Assembly: GCA_963693085.1 (NCBI GenBank)
Contig: OY856409.1
Span: forward strand, 297,452,058-297,516,057
DNA from: Alisma plantago-aquatica
Lineage: Eukaryota > Streptophyta > Magnoliopsida > Alismatales > Alismataceae
Direction: 5' to 3'
DNA: 64,000 nucleotides
In this document: positions 48,164 through 59,565 of the stretch, in pieces
How the letters are laid out: the number at the start of each line of letters is the position of its first letter
Position numbering within the stretch: the first letter of the stretch is position 1
Program-made: the position numbers and the translations under genes
Notes under the pieces: generated by a model
Database searches by the model: none
The model's input: the letters and a program-made list of their open reading frames with translations, nothing else
Told to the model about the DNA's origin: nothing

Positions 48164-50703
48164 TGTAAGGATTGGGACCCGAAAGGGGATCAACTGACTC
48201 ATTGAATCAAATAAAAAGAAACATCCCATATACCAAATACCACTACATTTTCTTTTTTTCACAAAAAGGGATGATAACCAATTTATTCAAAATGTATGTA
48301 TCAAGATTCCAAAAATAAAAGCGGAATACAAAATATAACTATTAGAATACTTTATTTTATCGTTATCCTTCACCAAATAGGATGATATATATATATATAT
48401 ATATGAAAACTAAACTAATCATAGGATTAGCAGAGGATCATCTAACCAACTCGAGAAAGTCTCCCAAAAGGTTCAACTACACATGATGATGTCCTAGTCC
48501 AAATTGGTTAACTTCTCCTTGACCTAGACCTGGGATTGGAAGCATACCCCAACAAGAGGAGCAAAAGTAGATACATCAACATGAATGTTGGTATGAGCAT
48601 ATTAAATCGAGATTGAGCAATATGAGGAATAAAAGATTTCAAGTAAACAAGGCTTCCCATAGAAAAGGAAAGGACTACCCAACAGGGCACAAGAGAATAT
48701 GAATTTCAAAAGACAATAAGCAAGAGGAATACTAGCCACTAAACCAACATAAAAGTTGTGTCACACGATAAATTTTTATCCATCTCAATAATAACAACCG
48801 ACATGCATGTGAGATAAACACAACACTAGAATAATATAAATAGCAATGGCGGTCAAGACTCACAACCTTGAAACCTGATGAAGTATGATGCACTAACAAA
48901 CTCCCATTTATATAAAAAAGTGGGCACACAACCCGGGTATGGGCACACAACCTCTATCCTAAGAATATAACATGGACACACAACCCAAAAACCAAAATTA
49001 CACTAGTCTAGGGATATTGAATCACATAACATGCATAATGTAGAGGCATGTATAAAGTGTAGTATTTTGTAGAATAATTGAAGTTTCCATCACAAGAATG
49101 GACAATATAATCATCCACCACAAAAGTGGGAAAGATTAGGGTTCCATCTCACAATAAGGAAGAATTTCATCAAGAAGCAAAGTATAATTTAAAAGTCTAA
49201 CATAGATCGGGAGTTCAAAGTTGTTAAGGGTCAGACCCAAATAGGTCATCAAGACAAGAAAGAGAAATTTCAACAATAAGATACCTCAAAGAGGCCCAAG
49301 AGAGAGACAAAGAAAGTAATTGCTCAATATGACTCGGGGGATGAAACATACATTAGAAGAGGATAAAACTAGCCAGGTTAATTTCTCAATATAGAATAAT
49401 AGAGATGCAATCATACCTCACGGAGTTTGTCAAATATCCAAAGTCCAAACCCTAATCCCAAGTCAGGGTTCTAGTCCACCTAAAAAGATGTATATAGAAA
49501 AACCATTAATTAGTACATGTTACTATTCTTATTGTGATTGGATTTAGGTTATGAAACATTTTTATTTAGATAGAGGATAATTTTCTAAATCCAACAAGTA
49601 TTTTTGCAAAAAAAATTGGATAACAAGAAAATACGTTATGAATTTTGAAAATTTTAACCAATCAAAAAATTGAGAAAAATCATGTAGGCAAAACAAAATT
49701 TACGAGTGAGATGATCTCACTGAGGTGGCCCAATCCTTTTCTAACATCTCACCTCATCAGCATCCAACAAGTGGCACGCTCAAGGAAAGAAGATAGGTAA
49801 TAAAAGACTATAATGCCCTTGGTGAGAAAAAAGAATGAGAACAACACAAGTAGGGGCAAGAATGTAATTACACAATAGGGTTTCTTCTTCCCGAGACCTC
49901 ACAACACCGTGATGGATCTACAACAACCGGGGCAGGGAAAATTGGGCAAACTCATTTTGGTCGATCTCACATGACAAAAACTCACCCTTTGCGAAGAAAA
50001 AGGGCCAAAGAAATTCATTGTGAAGATAAGTCAGTCGAGGTGATGCCGAAAACCAAGGTGAGTTACCTCAAGCATGGAACAAGAACTTTAGTTGACAGTG
50101 GGTGAAACGGTAGCATGTGTAGAAATTGAGGCCAGAGGAGAAAAACTCTTGATGTGGCGGAACCAAAGAGAGGGTCTACTACATATAGGGTTGGGTACAA
50201 GAGTAAGAACATCACCGACTTGGGAAAACTTGAACACCAAGATTGGGTGTTTCTAGAATATGAAACAATAGGCTTTGATTTAGGAGTGGTTAGATGCATA
50301 ATTGAGAGAGGAACTTGTAGACGAAGAAATCACGCAAAACGATCAAGTAATGAGGGAGAAATCCTGATATTATGTTGTTGTTATCTACCCAACTATTAGT
50401 CTTATTAGCACAAGGTAGGTGGTGATGCTTTGTCTGTCTAATCATAATCAAATGGCAAGAAGAGACATGCACATTGGCTATAGTGGCACATGACAAAAAT
50501 AAAATGCGGAAACCTTATACAGATTGGAATTCAGTCAAAGTGAGATTAATTAATTAAATCCTTTCTTTCCCAATCAAATTAAGGGTGCAAAAATCATCCA
50601 ATTAATATGAAATTTGATCTCTGGACTAATTTAGACATGTAGATTTCAATTTTGACATTCATTTTCACTCTTGAATATATTTCATATTATATTTAATTAT
50701 TTT
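48164..50703 (-). repeat. Right (5') LTR, first segment
   Basis: Aligns with 43203 to about 45755 of the left LTR, with single-base differences and small indels. An (AT)n run at 48382-48403 is absent from the left copy. It ends at the left duplication attatttt of the nested element. Confidence 0.85.
50696..50703 (+). repeat. Target duplication of the nested non-LTR element, left copy
   Basis: The sequence attatttt recurs at 52996-53003. The uninterrupted left LTR has attatttc at the equivalent place (about 45758), which confirms the empty site. Confidence 0.6.
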
Positions 50704-52995
50704 GTCCTTCAATAAAGGGACTTCTTGTGCACATGATGGCTTCTGAACACAACATCTTATTGACGCCATGTGTGGGGTAGCTATTACAGTGAAAGATGAG
50801 TTCTTATATGCAGTCTCGACAGTGATCAACCTTTGTCTTACTAGTCATTGTCCCACTTCTCTATCACCTTACATTGTGAGTGCTCCTTTGACTCCTCTTC
50901 TCAAATCGGATAATAGTATTCAACCTATTAATGTCATAACGATTTGGCGTCGTCTTATCTCCAAGATTGCTACTAAAGGCATCTTTTCAGATGTGGTATC
51001 TTACCTTAAGGATCATTAGTTTGGTGTTGGCATTTCTGGTGGTGTTGAGGCCCTTCTACACACTATCACTCACCTAGTCAATGACCAACAACATCAGACT
51101 ATTGTCTCAATGGCTCTTGTTGACTTCAGCAATGCCTTCAATATGATTGATAGATCTACTATATTCTGAGAAGTTCATCTTCACTATCCTTCTATTGCAC
51201 GTCGGGTTGAATTCTTTTATAGTTCTCCATCTCTCCTCTATATAGATCAGAAGGAGCCTCTTTTTTCTACAGTCGGTGTGCAACAAGGTAATCTGTTGGG
51301 CCCCCTCCTTTTCTCTTTGGCCCTACATTCTCTTATTTTACATGTGAAGGATGAATGTCACCTAGAACTTCTTTCTTTCTATAATGATTATGGAACTCTT
51401 ATTGGCAGCATTGTGGAAGTTTCTAAAGCTCCTCGTCTCATCCACCAGCAAGGCCCAATGTTTGATCTTCATCTTAATACTAAGAAGACCAAAAACTTTT
51501 AGCCTTCTGACAACCCAAGACGAGACCCAGATTTAGGGTTGTTTCCTTTTAACATATCTCCGCCAGAGTGTGGGGTGAAGATTCTAGGAGAGCTCATTTC
51601 CACAGACTCGTACTTTTCCATGGAGCTTATCAAGAATCGTGTGTCCAAAACTCTTACCATTATGGATCGATTGGTTTTACTTCAGGATCCACAATGTGTA
51701 CATCTTCTTCTTCATTCCTATGTTGGGATGCCCAAGATGATGTTTGGTCTCAAAATGACACCACCTACTTCTATCACATCTATTTTGGATGTTTTTGACC
51801 ATGGCCTTTGTCATTGTTTGGAACGTATTATGGCTGGTAATGGCTTAGGATTCAGCGATTTACAGTGGCACTTGTCCACACTTCCTATGCACCTCGAGGG
51901 ACTGGGCATCTATTCATACCATGATGTCTACAACTTTTCTTATGTTGCTTCTATGATCCACACCCAAGAGCTCCAAGATCATATTTTATTAGAGGTCAGT
52001 TCTATGCTTATAGGAATCTCCTTTATCTCCGTGCATACTGCCATATGTAATATGCTTCCATCCTTTTGTTGGTCCAAGTTGTCTTGTACACCTTCTGTCA
52101 CTCTAAAGACTCTATCTATTTTGGAAGACACTTACTACGGATCAATCATCCAACAATTTACTAGAAGTCTATCTCCATGAAAAAAAATTATTCTCTCTTC
52201 ACTACAAGCTTACCATGCACAAGATTTCTTGCTTACTGCTCCTATTCAAGGATATGTCTTGTCTATGTCTCTTGTAGAGTATCGATCTATACTTCGGTAT
52301 TGACTCATGATCCCCTTGTATTCTGGTGATGAATATTGCCCACTTTGCAACACTACAGATCTCGATGCCTTTGGTGATCATGTTGTCCATTGTCGCTCAC
52401 GACTAGTATATAAGTTCTATCATGATGTTGTATGTGATGCCCTTTTTGATCTTGTCTCTTATGCTGGGATAAAGGTGTTGAAGGAAGCTCTTGTGGCCTT
52501 CCTTGGGACACGTGTTGATGGTCTCCATGCTCAACATCCTGCTGACATCTTATTATTTGATTGGACAAATGGCAAACACACTTGTGTGGATCTCACAGGT
52601 GTTTCTCCTCTAACATGCATCCTCTCAAACAAATTTAAGCCATGACAGGTAGCCTCCAATGCTAGGACCCAAAAGGTCCACAAGCATGGAGAAGTTTGTG
52701 AAGCATATCATCATTTTCTACCTTCTCTTTTGATAGCTTTGGGGTTCTTGTTGATGAAGAAATTTCCCTTATCCAACACTTTCAAAATATTTTAAGTAGA
52801 AATCTTATGGTTTCTCCATCTACGTCAAATAATTTTGTTTTTAGATCCACACATTTCGCCATTCAGAAAGGACTGGCGGCTCAGTTTGTTGCTCATACTT
52901 CTAATAATGCATTCATGTGATGATTATAATAAAAAATATTGAAAATATGTCGATAGCGGGGATCTGTGATCCAATTAGGTAGACTATACCAAAAT
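50704..52995 (+). mobile_element. 5'-truncated non-LTR retrotransposon nested in the LTR
   Basis: Its boundaries come from comparison with the uninterrupted left LTR: about 2.3 kb is present here and absent there, flanked by an 8-bp duplication. The interior is a single degraded RT-bearing reading frame on the plus strand, followed by a 3' tail with 'ataataaaaaatattgaaaa'. The missing N-terminus is consistent with 5' truncation on insertion. Confidence 0.8.
50768..52645 (+). pseudogene. Non-LTR reverse transcriptase with C-terminal zinc finger and restriction-like endonuclease pattern
   Basis: One frame runs throughout, broken by stops at 51017, 51167, 51500, 52178 and 52303; four of these fit CAG-to-TAG, CGA-to-TGA or TGG-to-TAG changes. 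Recognisable RT motifs are VDFSNAFNMIDRS (motif A), VQQGNLLGPLLFSL (motif B, normally QGDPLGPLL) and YNDYGTLIG (motif C, normally YLDDG, so one catalytic Asp is lost). The C-terminus carries CPLCNTTDLDAFGDHVVHC (a Cys2-His-Cys finger), then PADILLFDW and CVDLTG, a PAD-x14-D pattern like the PD-(D/E)XK restriction-like endonuclease of R2-type elements. This RT family is common in plant genomes. The endonuclease assignment is inference from motif spacing. Confidence 0.75.
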
Positions 52996-53003
52996 ATTAT
53001 TTT
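52996..53003 (+). repeat. Target duplication of the nested non-LTR element, right copy
   Basis: The sequence attatttt, matching 50696-50703, is followed by 'atattatatcatatg', which resumes alignment with the left LTR. Confidence 0.6.
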
Positions 53004-53394
53004 ATATTATATCATATGTTCTCTTTCCTTTAAGAATTTGAGGCATCTAGAAACACCCAAAAGGTGTGAAACTTGGCTTACAAGCCAACTTAACAATGAG
53101 GAAAACAATTTTACAATTAATTTTCCCTTTTGGGGTTGTTTAACATGTTATTTAATGTTTTGGGCTTTAATATACATTCTCTCTGCTAAACTACACTAGA
53201 ATTGATAAGTTTGTCCAAATAATGTGGAAATCCACACATAAACTAATTTTGGTATATAGATTTCGAATTTGGGGTTTATTTCCACTTTTTAAGTCTTTTA
53301 GTGATTTATTTCATATATTTGGCTCTTATTCTTATTTTTATTTCTAAATAGATTTAAGATAGTTATTATTATGCAAACAATGTGAAACTTGGCA
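53004..53394 (-). repeat. Right (5') LTR, second segment, truncated
   Basis: Aligns with about 45760-46149 of the left LTR ('tttaagaatttgaggcatct', 'acaagccaacttaacaatga'), then stops abruptly at 'gaaacttggca'. The final 0.53 kb of the left LTR has no counterpart here. Confidence 0.8.
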
Positions 53395-54235
53395 TGTAAG
53401 ACCCCTGACCTAGCCTGGTGCTTGAGCATGCTTGCTTTGCTTAATAAAATGCTAGAACCTTAATCTAATCTCATGAGATGCCTTAATAACATGTGACAAA
53501 CTTTTGGTTTCAGTTTGGTGATGTTTGATTGATGTTTGAGCTATGTATGCTTGTTTTGGACCAAGTTGCAAATTACCCATGGTGAGGGTTAATCTTGCAA
53601 TTTTTCAAATGAAGGTTGTGCTTCTTGTGCTTTGGCATCATGAGAGAGAATATGATGCTATTGTGCACCTTATTTGGGCCTTGGTTGATGAAGTGACACA
53701 TTGAGGTGATATTAGGGTTTGCATGGTTATGCATGAGTTGCATGGATGATCGTAGCGGCCGTTTGTGTGTTTCTTGAGTGTTGAACAGTATAGGGGTTGA
53801 GTTTCAGAGTGCTTCGACTGATGGGCTTTGTGCCTTTAGAGTGTTTTAACTGATACACGTTCGAAGGGACAACTCCTTCCCATTGGCTCTGGTAGCGCAA
53901 CATGGAGTTCTTAGTGGTCCATGTGAATTACCCTAGAGGTGGGAGGCTATTTATTGTCACTAGGAGGACAACATCAACCACCATCTATGGTATTACACCA
54001 GGATGTTGTTGGTGACGACTGTTCAAGTGTTGTTGAAGAAGGAGCACACTACTGCCTGAAGAAGAAGCATGTTGCTTCTTAGAGAATAAGCACATTACTA
54101 CATCAAGAGTTGTCGATGGACTTGATCTAGGACCAAGTATAAGTCTTGTTAGCTTCCTTCCAAGATACTTACTGATTAGGGAATCAAGCATAGTTTTTTT
54201 GTTTCCGCTGCCTTTTTTGTCACCCCAATTTCCCA
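53395..54235 (+). mobile_element. LTR-like segment, probably 5' LTR, truncating the previous element
   Basis: Begins TGTAAGACCC, as the block at 7399 does, and resembles its first 350 bp. It ends 'caccccaatttccca' four bases before a tRNA-Met-type primer-binding site. At about 841 bp it is far shorter than the 7399 block. The 3' part ('gggaatcaagcatag', 'gtttccgctgcc') looks like a Copia U5. The segment is either a short LTR of a related family or a recombinant of two LTR types. No second copy lies in the window. Confidence 0.5.
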
Positions 54236-54239
54236 ATAG

Positions 54240-54253
54240 TAGTATTAGAGCCA
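54240..54253 (+). other. Primer-binding site (initiator tRNA-Met type)
   Basis: TAGTATTAGAGCCA differs at two positions from TGGTATCAGAGCCA. It directly follows the LTR-like segment and gives it plus orientation. Confidence 0.6.
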
Positions 54254-54904
54254 CATCAATTTATAGTGTCTCTAGATATAAATTGATATGATCAGATTTA
54301 TTTTTAATGAATATGATGCAAATATGAAAATTATTAATGTGCATGTATGATTAAATACCATACACATTTCCAAACTTATATATATATATATATATGCAAT
54401 TTACACCCATCACCCTAAAGTTGGTTTTGATGGTGGATGTTAGCATGGTTATGGCCAATAACCCTAGATCTATGTGTGCATGGTTGTGGTTGTTTGTTCC
54501 TATTAATATATCGATTTGCATACCCAACCACTCTCCTTTCCAAATATAAATTAATGGTCTTCTTCCAATTTCTCATCAAATGTAACTCGAGGTTTTCCCC
54601 TTTACAATATAACATGAAAGTAGGATAGTTTTAATTTATATTTCTTCATGAGAAGACATTCTATATCAGATGAAGTGACATGCTCATGAGATGAGCCAAT
54701 CGTCTAGAGGATCGAGGAGGCCAAAATTGATCAGCTAGTGGACCAACCAATCGGCTAGAGAAGTGCATACATCGATTGAACCTGAGACCAGACGATCATT
54801 TCAAGAACCCAACCGAGCGGCCTGGAGGCAATCCCATCAATTCAAGTGTTGATCAGATCAACCTAAATTGGTCCAAGCATGGATCTTCACCAATAATAGA
54901 TTGA
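54254..54904. other. No gene seen; interior remnant after the primer-binding site
   Basis: No gag coding sequence follows the primer-binding site. An (AT)n run lies at 54379-54395, and motifs such as ACCAATCGGC resemble the start of the window. Confidence 0.35.
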
Positions 54905-56421
54905 TGTTGGATCAAAGGTCTCTAGGGGGGGTGAATATATCTAAAACCACTTGCACACAATTTGTTAGACCTTCAAGTTACTTCAACAAGGCACAATTGC
55001 AAATTGTGAATTTGATGGCAATGTAATCATGCATAGAAAGGATGAGAGAGATTGAAACAAGCACTTGAACAAGCTGTTTAGAGTGGTTCCACTCTCCAAA
55101 CTAGGAGAGAGTCAGTCCACTACCTAGAGTGGTCAAGCCCTAGGATTTTGCAACTTATGTATACTTATACCCCATTATAAGACATACAATTTGACCTTCC
55201 CTTTTTGGAATAAGGATACCCAGATTCCCTTTGAGGTTAAGGGATCCAACAACCTTACAACTAAGGTCTTACCTATCTAGAGCTAGAGTCTTCTACCTCA
55301 CTAAGGTCTTATCCAGTCTTGCAAGTAATTGGACACCTTTGCTAAGTCGATCCCTTCTTTGGAATGAGTCCATCACCTTGAAGGATTATCCCATTCTACT
55401 CCCAGATCTTCAACCTTGTCCTCCTCCTTCACTCATAGAAGATTTTTGCACCTTCTCCTACAGCTTGAAGAAGCTTGCACCTTCTCCTTCACTTGGAGAA
55501 GCTTTCACCAACTTGATCTTAAAGAAAGGGGTTTGGAAAGGAGAAGCTTAGAAAGCTTTACAGGTATACAATGAATTAGCTCTCACACACAGATCCTACC
55601 TCACTCATATGGATGAAATGAAGTGTAATTAAGAGAGAGAAAGGGGCTCAATGGACTAGATGCACTCAATTATAGCTAGGATCTTGAATATCATGAAGGA
55701 GCAACCTTGGAATGAACTCCAAGAGGTCCTATTTATAGTTGAGAGTGTCTACTAGAGGGCAGGATCACTTATAAACGTTTTCTATCCATTTGGGGTGTTG
55801 CATGGATGTAATTTTGAGTTTGGAAACACTCCAACAGTTAGAATCACTTTTTTTACATTTTCTGTGCAATGCATTCGATCGAGTTTTCATAAAGGTAACT
55901 CAATCTATTGCACTATGTGACAAAGTCGGTTTGAAGCATCAGTCTAGTTTGTCCTGTGGTGAAACTCGATTGATTGCTTAAAATTAGTTTTTCTCAGTGT
56001 AGGGATTGGTTGAGTTCTCTTTATGGGAAACTCGATCGAACCAAGGTATTCTCAAAATCCATCAAGCGATCGGTCGAGTTTGTATCTCGACCGATTAACA
56101 ACCTATAATGAATTTTGGAAAATGCCTTTTGAGTGGTCAATCATTTAAATTAGGGGTTCCTAATTTTTTATCATCTTAGTTACAAGTCATACCATTCAAT
56201 ACAAATAGTTACAAAAATCATCTAGGCTGATTTGAAGTGTATTCCACAAAAGTGCATTTACATTGCTTTTGACTTGATCTAGAACAATCTAGGGCTTGAT
56301 AGATTTGATCCTTTTCAAGTACCTAATACCTAAAATCAATATCAAACAAACATATTAGATACATATGAATGGAATGGTTGAGTCATTATCAAAATATGGA
56401 CAATGTGTAACACTTAGGTCA
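54905..56421 (-). mobile_element. Copia-like (SIRE-type) 3' LTR
   Basis: On the plus strand it begins TGTTGGATC, soon followed by GGGGGGGTGAATATATC, a phrase common in plant Copia LTRs. It ends CACTTAGGTCA, directly beside a polypurine tract on the minus strand. It is about 1517 bp with TG...CA ends. It carries pyrimidine-rich promoter-like DNA and no coding sequence. The partner LTR is not in the window, so the boundaries rest on the termini alone. Confidence 0.55.
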
Positions 56422-56425
56422 ATGT

Positions 56426-56439
56426 TCTCCCCCTTTTTC
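56426..56439 (-). other. Polypurine tract of the Copia-like element
   Basis: The minus strand reads GAAAAAGGGGGAGA, preceded by 'ggcttgtcattgt'. This is the AAAGGGGGAGA polypurine tract typical of SIRE/Maximus-type Copia elements. Confidence 0.65.
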
Positions 56440-57257
56440 ACAATGACAAGCCATTCCTCAACATATTGAAAAGGATATGAAAGTTAAACCTTTACCTTGT
56501 GAATTGATGTGATAGTTAAGCCTTGACCTTGTGAATTGCAAGGGGATACATGACCGGCTAAAATTGCATGTCCAAAAGGAGTGGATTCAGAGTAGTCAGA
56601 CTTTTAAAGAGATAACTTGACTCTCAGGCCCCCACAACGATAAATGGGGTCCGATGTAGCGATCGGGGTTGAACACATGGACAAGGTTGTTAGTGTTAAG
56701 TGCACGGAGTCTAGCACTCATATACTCTAGTCGAAGATGGTATATAAAAGGTGTTCCCTAAGGAACAGTAGCACACAAACTAAAGTAGTTCAAAAGAAAC
56801 AAGAACAACAAGAACAAAAGAAACAAAAGAAATCAAATGAAACAAGTATATGGAAGGAAACTCGGGTTGGGTTTCACCTACTAAAGCATCTCACCAACAT
56901 GAAACATCGTCTCTCTCTCTCGCATACTCTTATCAAGATTACAAACAACTATCAAAAGTTTCCATTCCACTCTCTCTCAAGATGAGGAAAGTTCTTAGTC
57001 TAAGGTTAGCCTCTCTCTCGAGATGACCACACGTAAACTTCACAACATAACATATGTTTTTAAAGCCTTAGCATTCCAACACTCTCATACATTCATACTA
57101 CTCCATGACACATGATAAAAGTGATATTACTCTCTCGAGATATCAACAATCAAACATCACAAGATGGTAGCTAAGCATACAAGTGAAGCATTAAAATAGG
57201 TACATGGAGATAATCTTGATAAGAATATGTATATTCAACAGAAAGAGACAATATACA
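56440..57257. other. No gene seen; decayed Copia interior
   Basis: Between the Copia polypurine tract and the next LTR there is no recognisable pol sequence. Only Glu/Lys-rich low-complexity open frames occur. Confidence 0.35.
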
Positions 57258-58261
57258 TGTTGGGAGAGCCTTAGTGGCTACTCCCACCCCAAGTTAAGGT
57301 GTTTATCCGCTCATGCTTGCAGACATCATAACAGTGTTACAGAAAGATAGATCCATGAGATGCCCATGAAGAGAGGAGGGAAGTACAATAGGATGGAATG
57401 ATAGATCTAGAAGGGAAGAGATGTGATATGACACAGTACTTTTTCAGATCCAAATCTATCACGTGGATGGTGTGGACGGTCTTCTTCTCTCTAAGAAGGG
57501 GTCTTCAATCTTCTCTCTCTTCAGCTTCTGCCTTTGGAGATCTAAGACTGATGAATGGGATGGTCTGGGACAAATCTGGAACGTAGCAGTACTTCGTGGT
57601 CCTCAGGATCTGATCTATGATATGATGATTTGACAAGACAGGTGGGTGTGGTATTTATAGGCACATTCCACTGACTTAAGCCTGGACCGCGATTGTGGTC
57701 TTGGTTAAGTGAGGGTGAGACCGCGGTTGCGGTCTGTGCTTTATTCATCTTTCACTGCAGTTGAGCTTGGTCACAGCCAGGTGATAACCACGGTCGAGGT
57801 CTACTTGTGGGTTGCATCCAGGCGGTCGAGGACAAGGTCTTCCCACTCGATTGCGGTTTGCAAGAGCTCATCAGTGACCGTGGTTTCCAAGTTGACCGCG
57901 GTCCTTCTTAATCGCAGCTTGTAACCACACCGCGACCACTGGTCTATCCTTGAGGCACATGTTCTGATCGCAACCATCCATGAGGTTACGGTTTAACGAT
58001 GACCGTGATCTATAAAGTAGTCATGATCCCTCCCTGTCATCTAATGATCACGATCTCTAGGGAACTTTGGAACCGCAATCACAATTGAGGTATAAGTGGA
58101 CCGCGGTCACGGTCTTGATCCATGATCTGGATCGTGAATATACCTATAACCATGTGAGGCTTTAGTCAAAAAGATAGAAAAATTATGTGAAAAGCTAACA
58201 AAAGACTTACTAAAAGTGGTGTAAAATATATATAGAAAGTATGTAAAATAGAGTGTTATCA
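57258..58261 (-). mobile_element. 3' LTR of the Ulp1-bearing element
   Basis: The right boundary is clear: the minus strand reads polypurine tract AAGTTTGGGGGAGT, then TGATAACACTC. The left boundary at TGTTGGG (57258) is a guess from TG...CA rules. In minus orientation the segment shows U3-like DNA with GACCGCGGTC-type motifs, a TATA box (CTATAAATA, complement of 57652-57660) and a CT-rich R/U5. No partner LTR is visible to its right. Confidence 0.6.
57680..58130. repeat. Cluster of GACCGCGGTC-type palindromic motifs
   Basis: Nine or more variants of GACCGCGGTC / GACCGCGATTGTGGTC lie in about 450 bp of U3-like DNA, in both orientations. Many are imperfect palindromes, and CpG-to-TpG variants are frequent. 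A similar but distinct cluster (CCACGACCGTGG) occurs at 63759-63958. Confidence 0.7.
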
Positions 58262-58275
58262 ACTCCCCCAAACTT
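58262..58275 (-). other. Polypurine tract (Athila-type)
   Basis: The minus strand AAGTTTGGGGGAGT directly precedes TGATAACA. This exact arrangement is characteristic of Athila and related Ty3/gypsy elements. Confidence 0.75.
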
Positions 58276-59557
58276 AGAATCAAGCTTGTCCTCAGGCTAA
58301 GTGTAGGTTTGAGAACTCAGAGAGAGAATGAACAATCTTAGAAGATAAAGTTATAACATGACTGAAACATCTCATTCTTGCATCAAGACTGTTGTTGCAT
58401 GTTTTTAAACCCTTAGGTCTCATTCTTCCCCCTCAACCGGAGTTGCATAACTTCATTTTCCTGCCATTACCTTCAATTGTAAAAGGCTTCTCCTTCTCAA
58501 CTTATCACCCCTTCCCTTAGGTAATGACCGTACTAGTGCAATATCTTTTTCGAGGGGTAGCTTTCACACTAATTCTTTATTTTTCAGTTGGCCCTATGCT
58601 TATGTGTTCAGGTAAGTTTAAGGCTTTCGATGTTTTCCTCTTCCTCCTGAACTCCTCACCCACAACTATCAAAAGAACAGTGTTTCCCTTTTTGGGATTT
58701 TGACTTTAAGTCGGGTGGTTTTGAGAGTTTTCATTCAGGATTGGAGGTGTGTAAGCTTGGCTTCAAGATTCTACTTACGGGAATGACATATCTGCATTCA
58801 TGAGTGCAGTAATATACCGACCGTGTGAAAACTTTTGGCATCTTTTGGTCAAAACTCTCATTATTTTTTCTTTCTTTTTGGCTTTTTACATCTCCTTTCA
58901 GGCTTGGGTACGAGGGATTTTTACTTGGTCTTCTGGGCATCCAAGCCTCTTTTAGATATGCTTTGAAGAGGGCAGCTGTTTCCCTTTCTATGGAGATAAG
59001 GATTTTATGGTCAAAAAGCATCAGGTGAGGGTGGTTGGTCAGGAGTATGACTAGGTGAAGTTCTCAAGTCTCCGAGGGTTTCATGAGTTAAGGTTGTCAT
59101 ATTTACAACATCTTATTGCAAGAATGAGGTAGAGTAGTATTGCTATGACTGTTGTTTTACTCATATATACATGTATATGTTGCTCATATATTTCTCTCTA
59201 AGAGGGCAGAAACACTACAATCAAAAAATTTAGCAAGAGAAGAGGTGAGCTTTTAAATTTAAGAGGTAGTTTAAGAAAAACTTCAAAACAAAAATTCAAA
59301 AATTCAAAATTTTTGAGAAGGAAAAATTCAAAAATTCAAAAATTTTGAGGAATTTTTAGAGAGGTAAAAATTAAAAAGATGGTAAATGTACCTCTGTAGC
59401 CCATTACTGACTCCTCCCCCAAAATTATCCTGCACCACATCTCGGGGTGTAAAAATTTGAGTGAGATGTATAAACGAGCTTTCTTTATTTGTTTTTGTTG
59501 TTGCTAATGGATGCCCACTTGGACTCGAGAAGCTTGCTTGTGTAAACTCCTCGTAGC
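58276..59557 (-). other. 3' untranslated region of the Ulp1-bearing element
   Basis: There is no coding sequence. 'tctcattcttgca' (58369-58381) and 'tgcaagaatgag' (59117-59128) are inverted copies. An A/T-rich run of 'aaaattcaaaaattc' units capable of hairpins lies at about 59285-59356. Both are typical of the long 3' regions of Athila-like elements. Confidence 0.4.
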
Positions 59558-59565
59558 GTGTGGTA

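Larger units (their letters stand above)
43203..53394 (-). mobile_element. Gag-only gypsy-type LTR element (TR-GAG/LARD-like), with nested insertion
   Basis: The LTRs at 43203-46680 and 48164-53394 share the terminus TGTAAGG, and the intact left copy has TG...CA ends. Between them lie only 1483 bp: a polypurine tract, a broken gag and a primer-binding site, all oriented to the minus strand. There is no protease, RT or integrase. LTRs of about 3.5 kb are longer than the whole interior. The right (5') LTR is interrupted by a 2.3-kb non-LTR retrotransposon and lacks its last 0.5 kb. The element sits inside a LINE ORF2, with left flank ggaat. Replication would have needed enzymes from another element. 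Confidence 0.85.
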
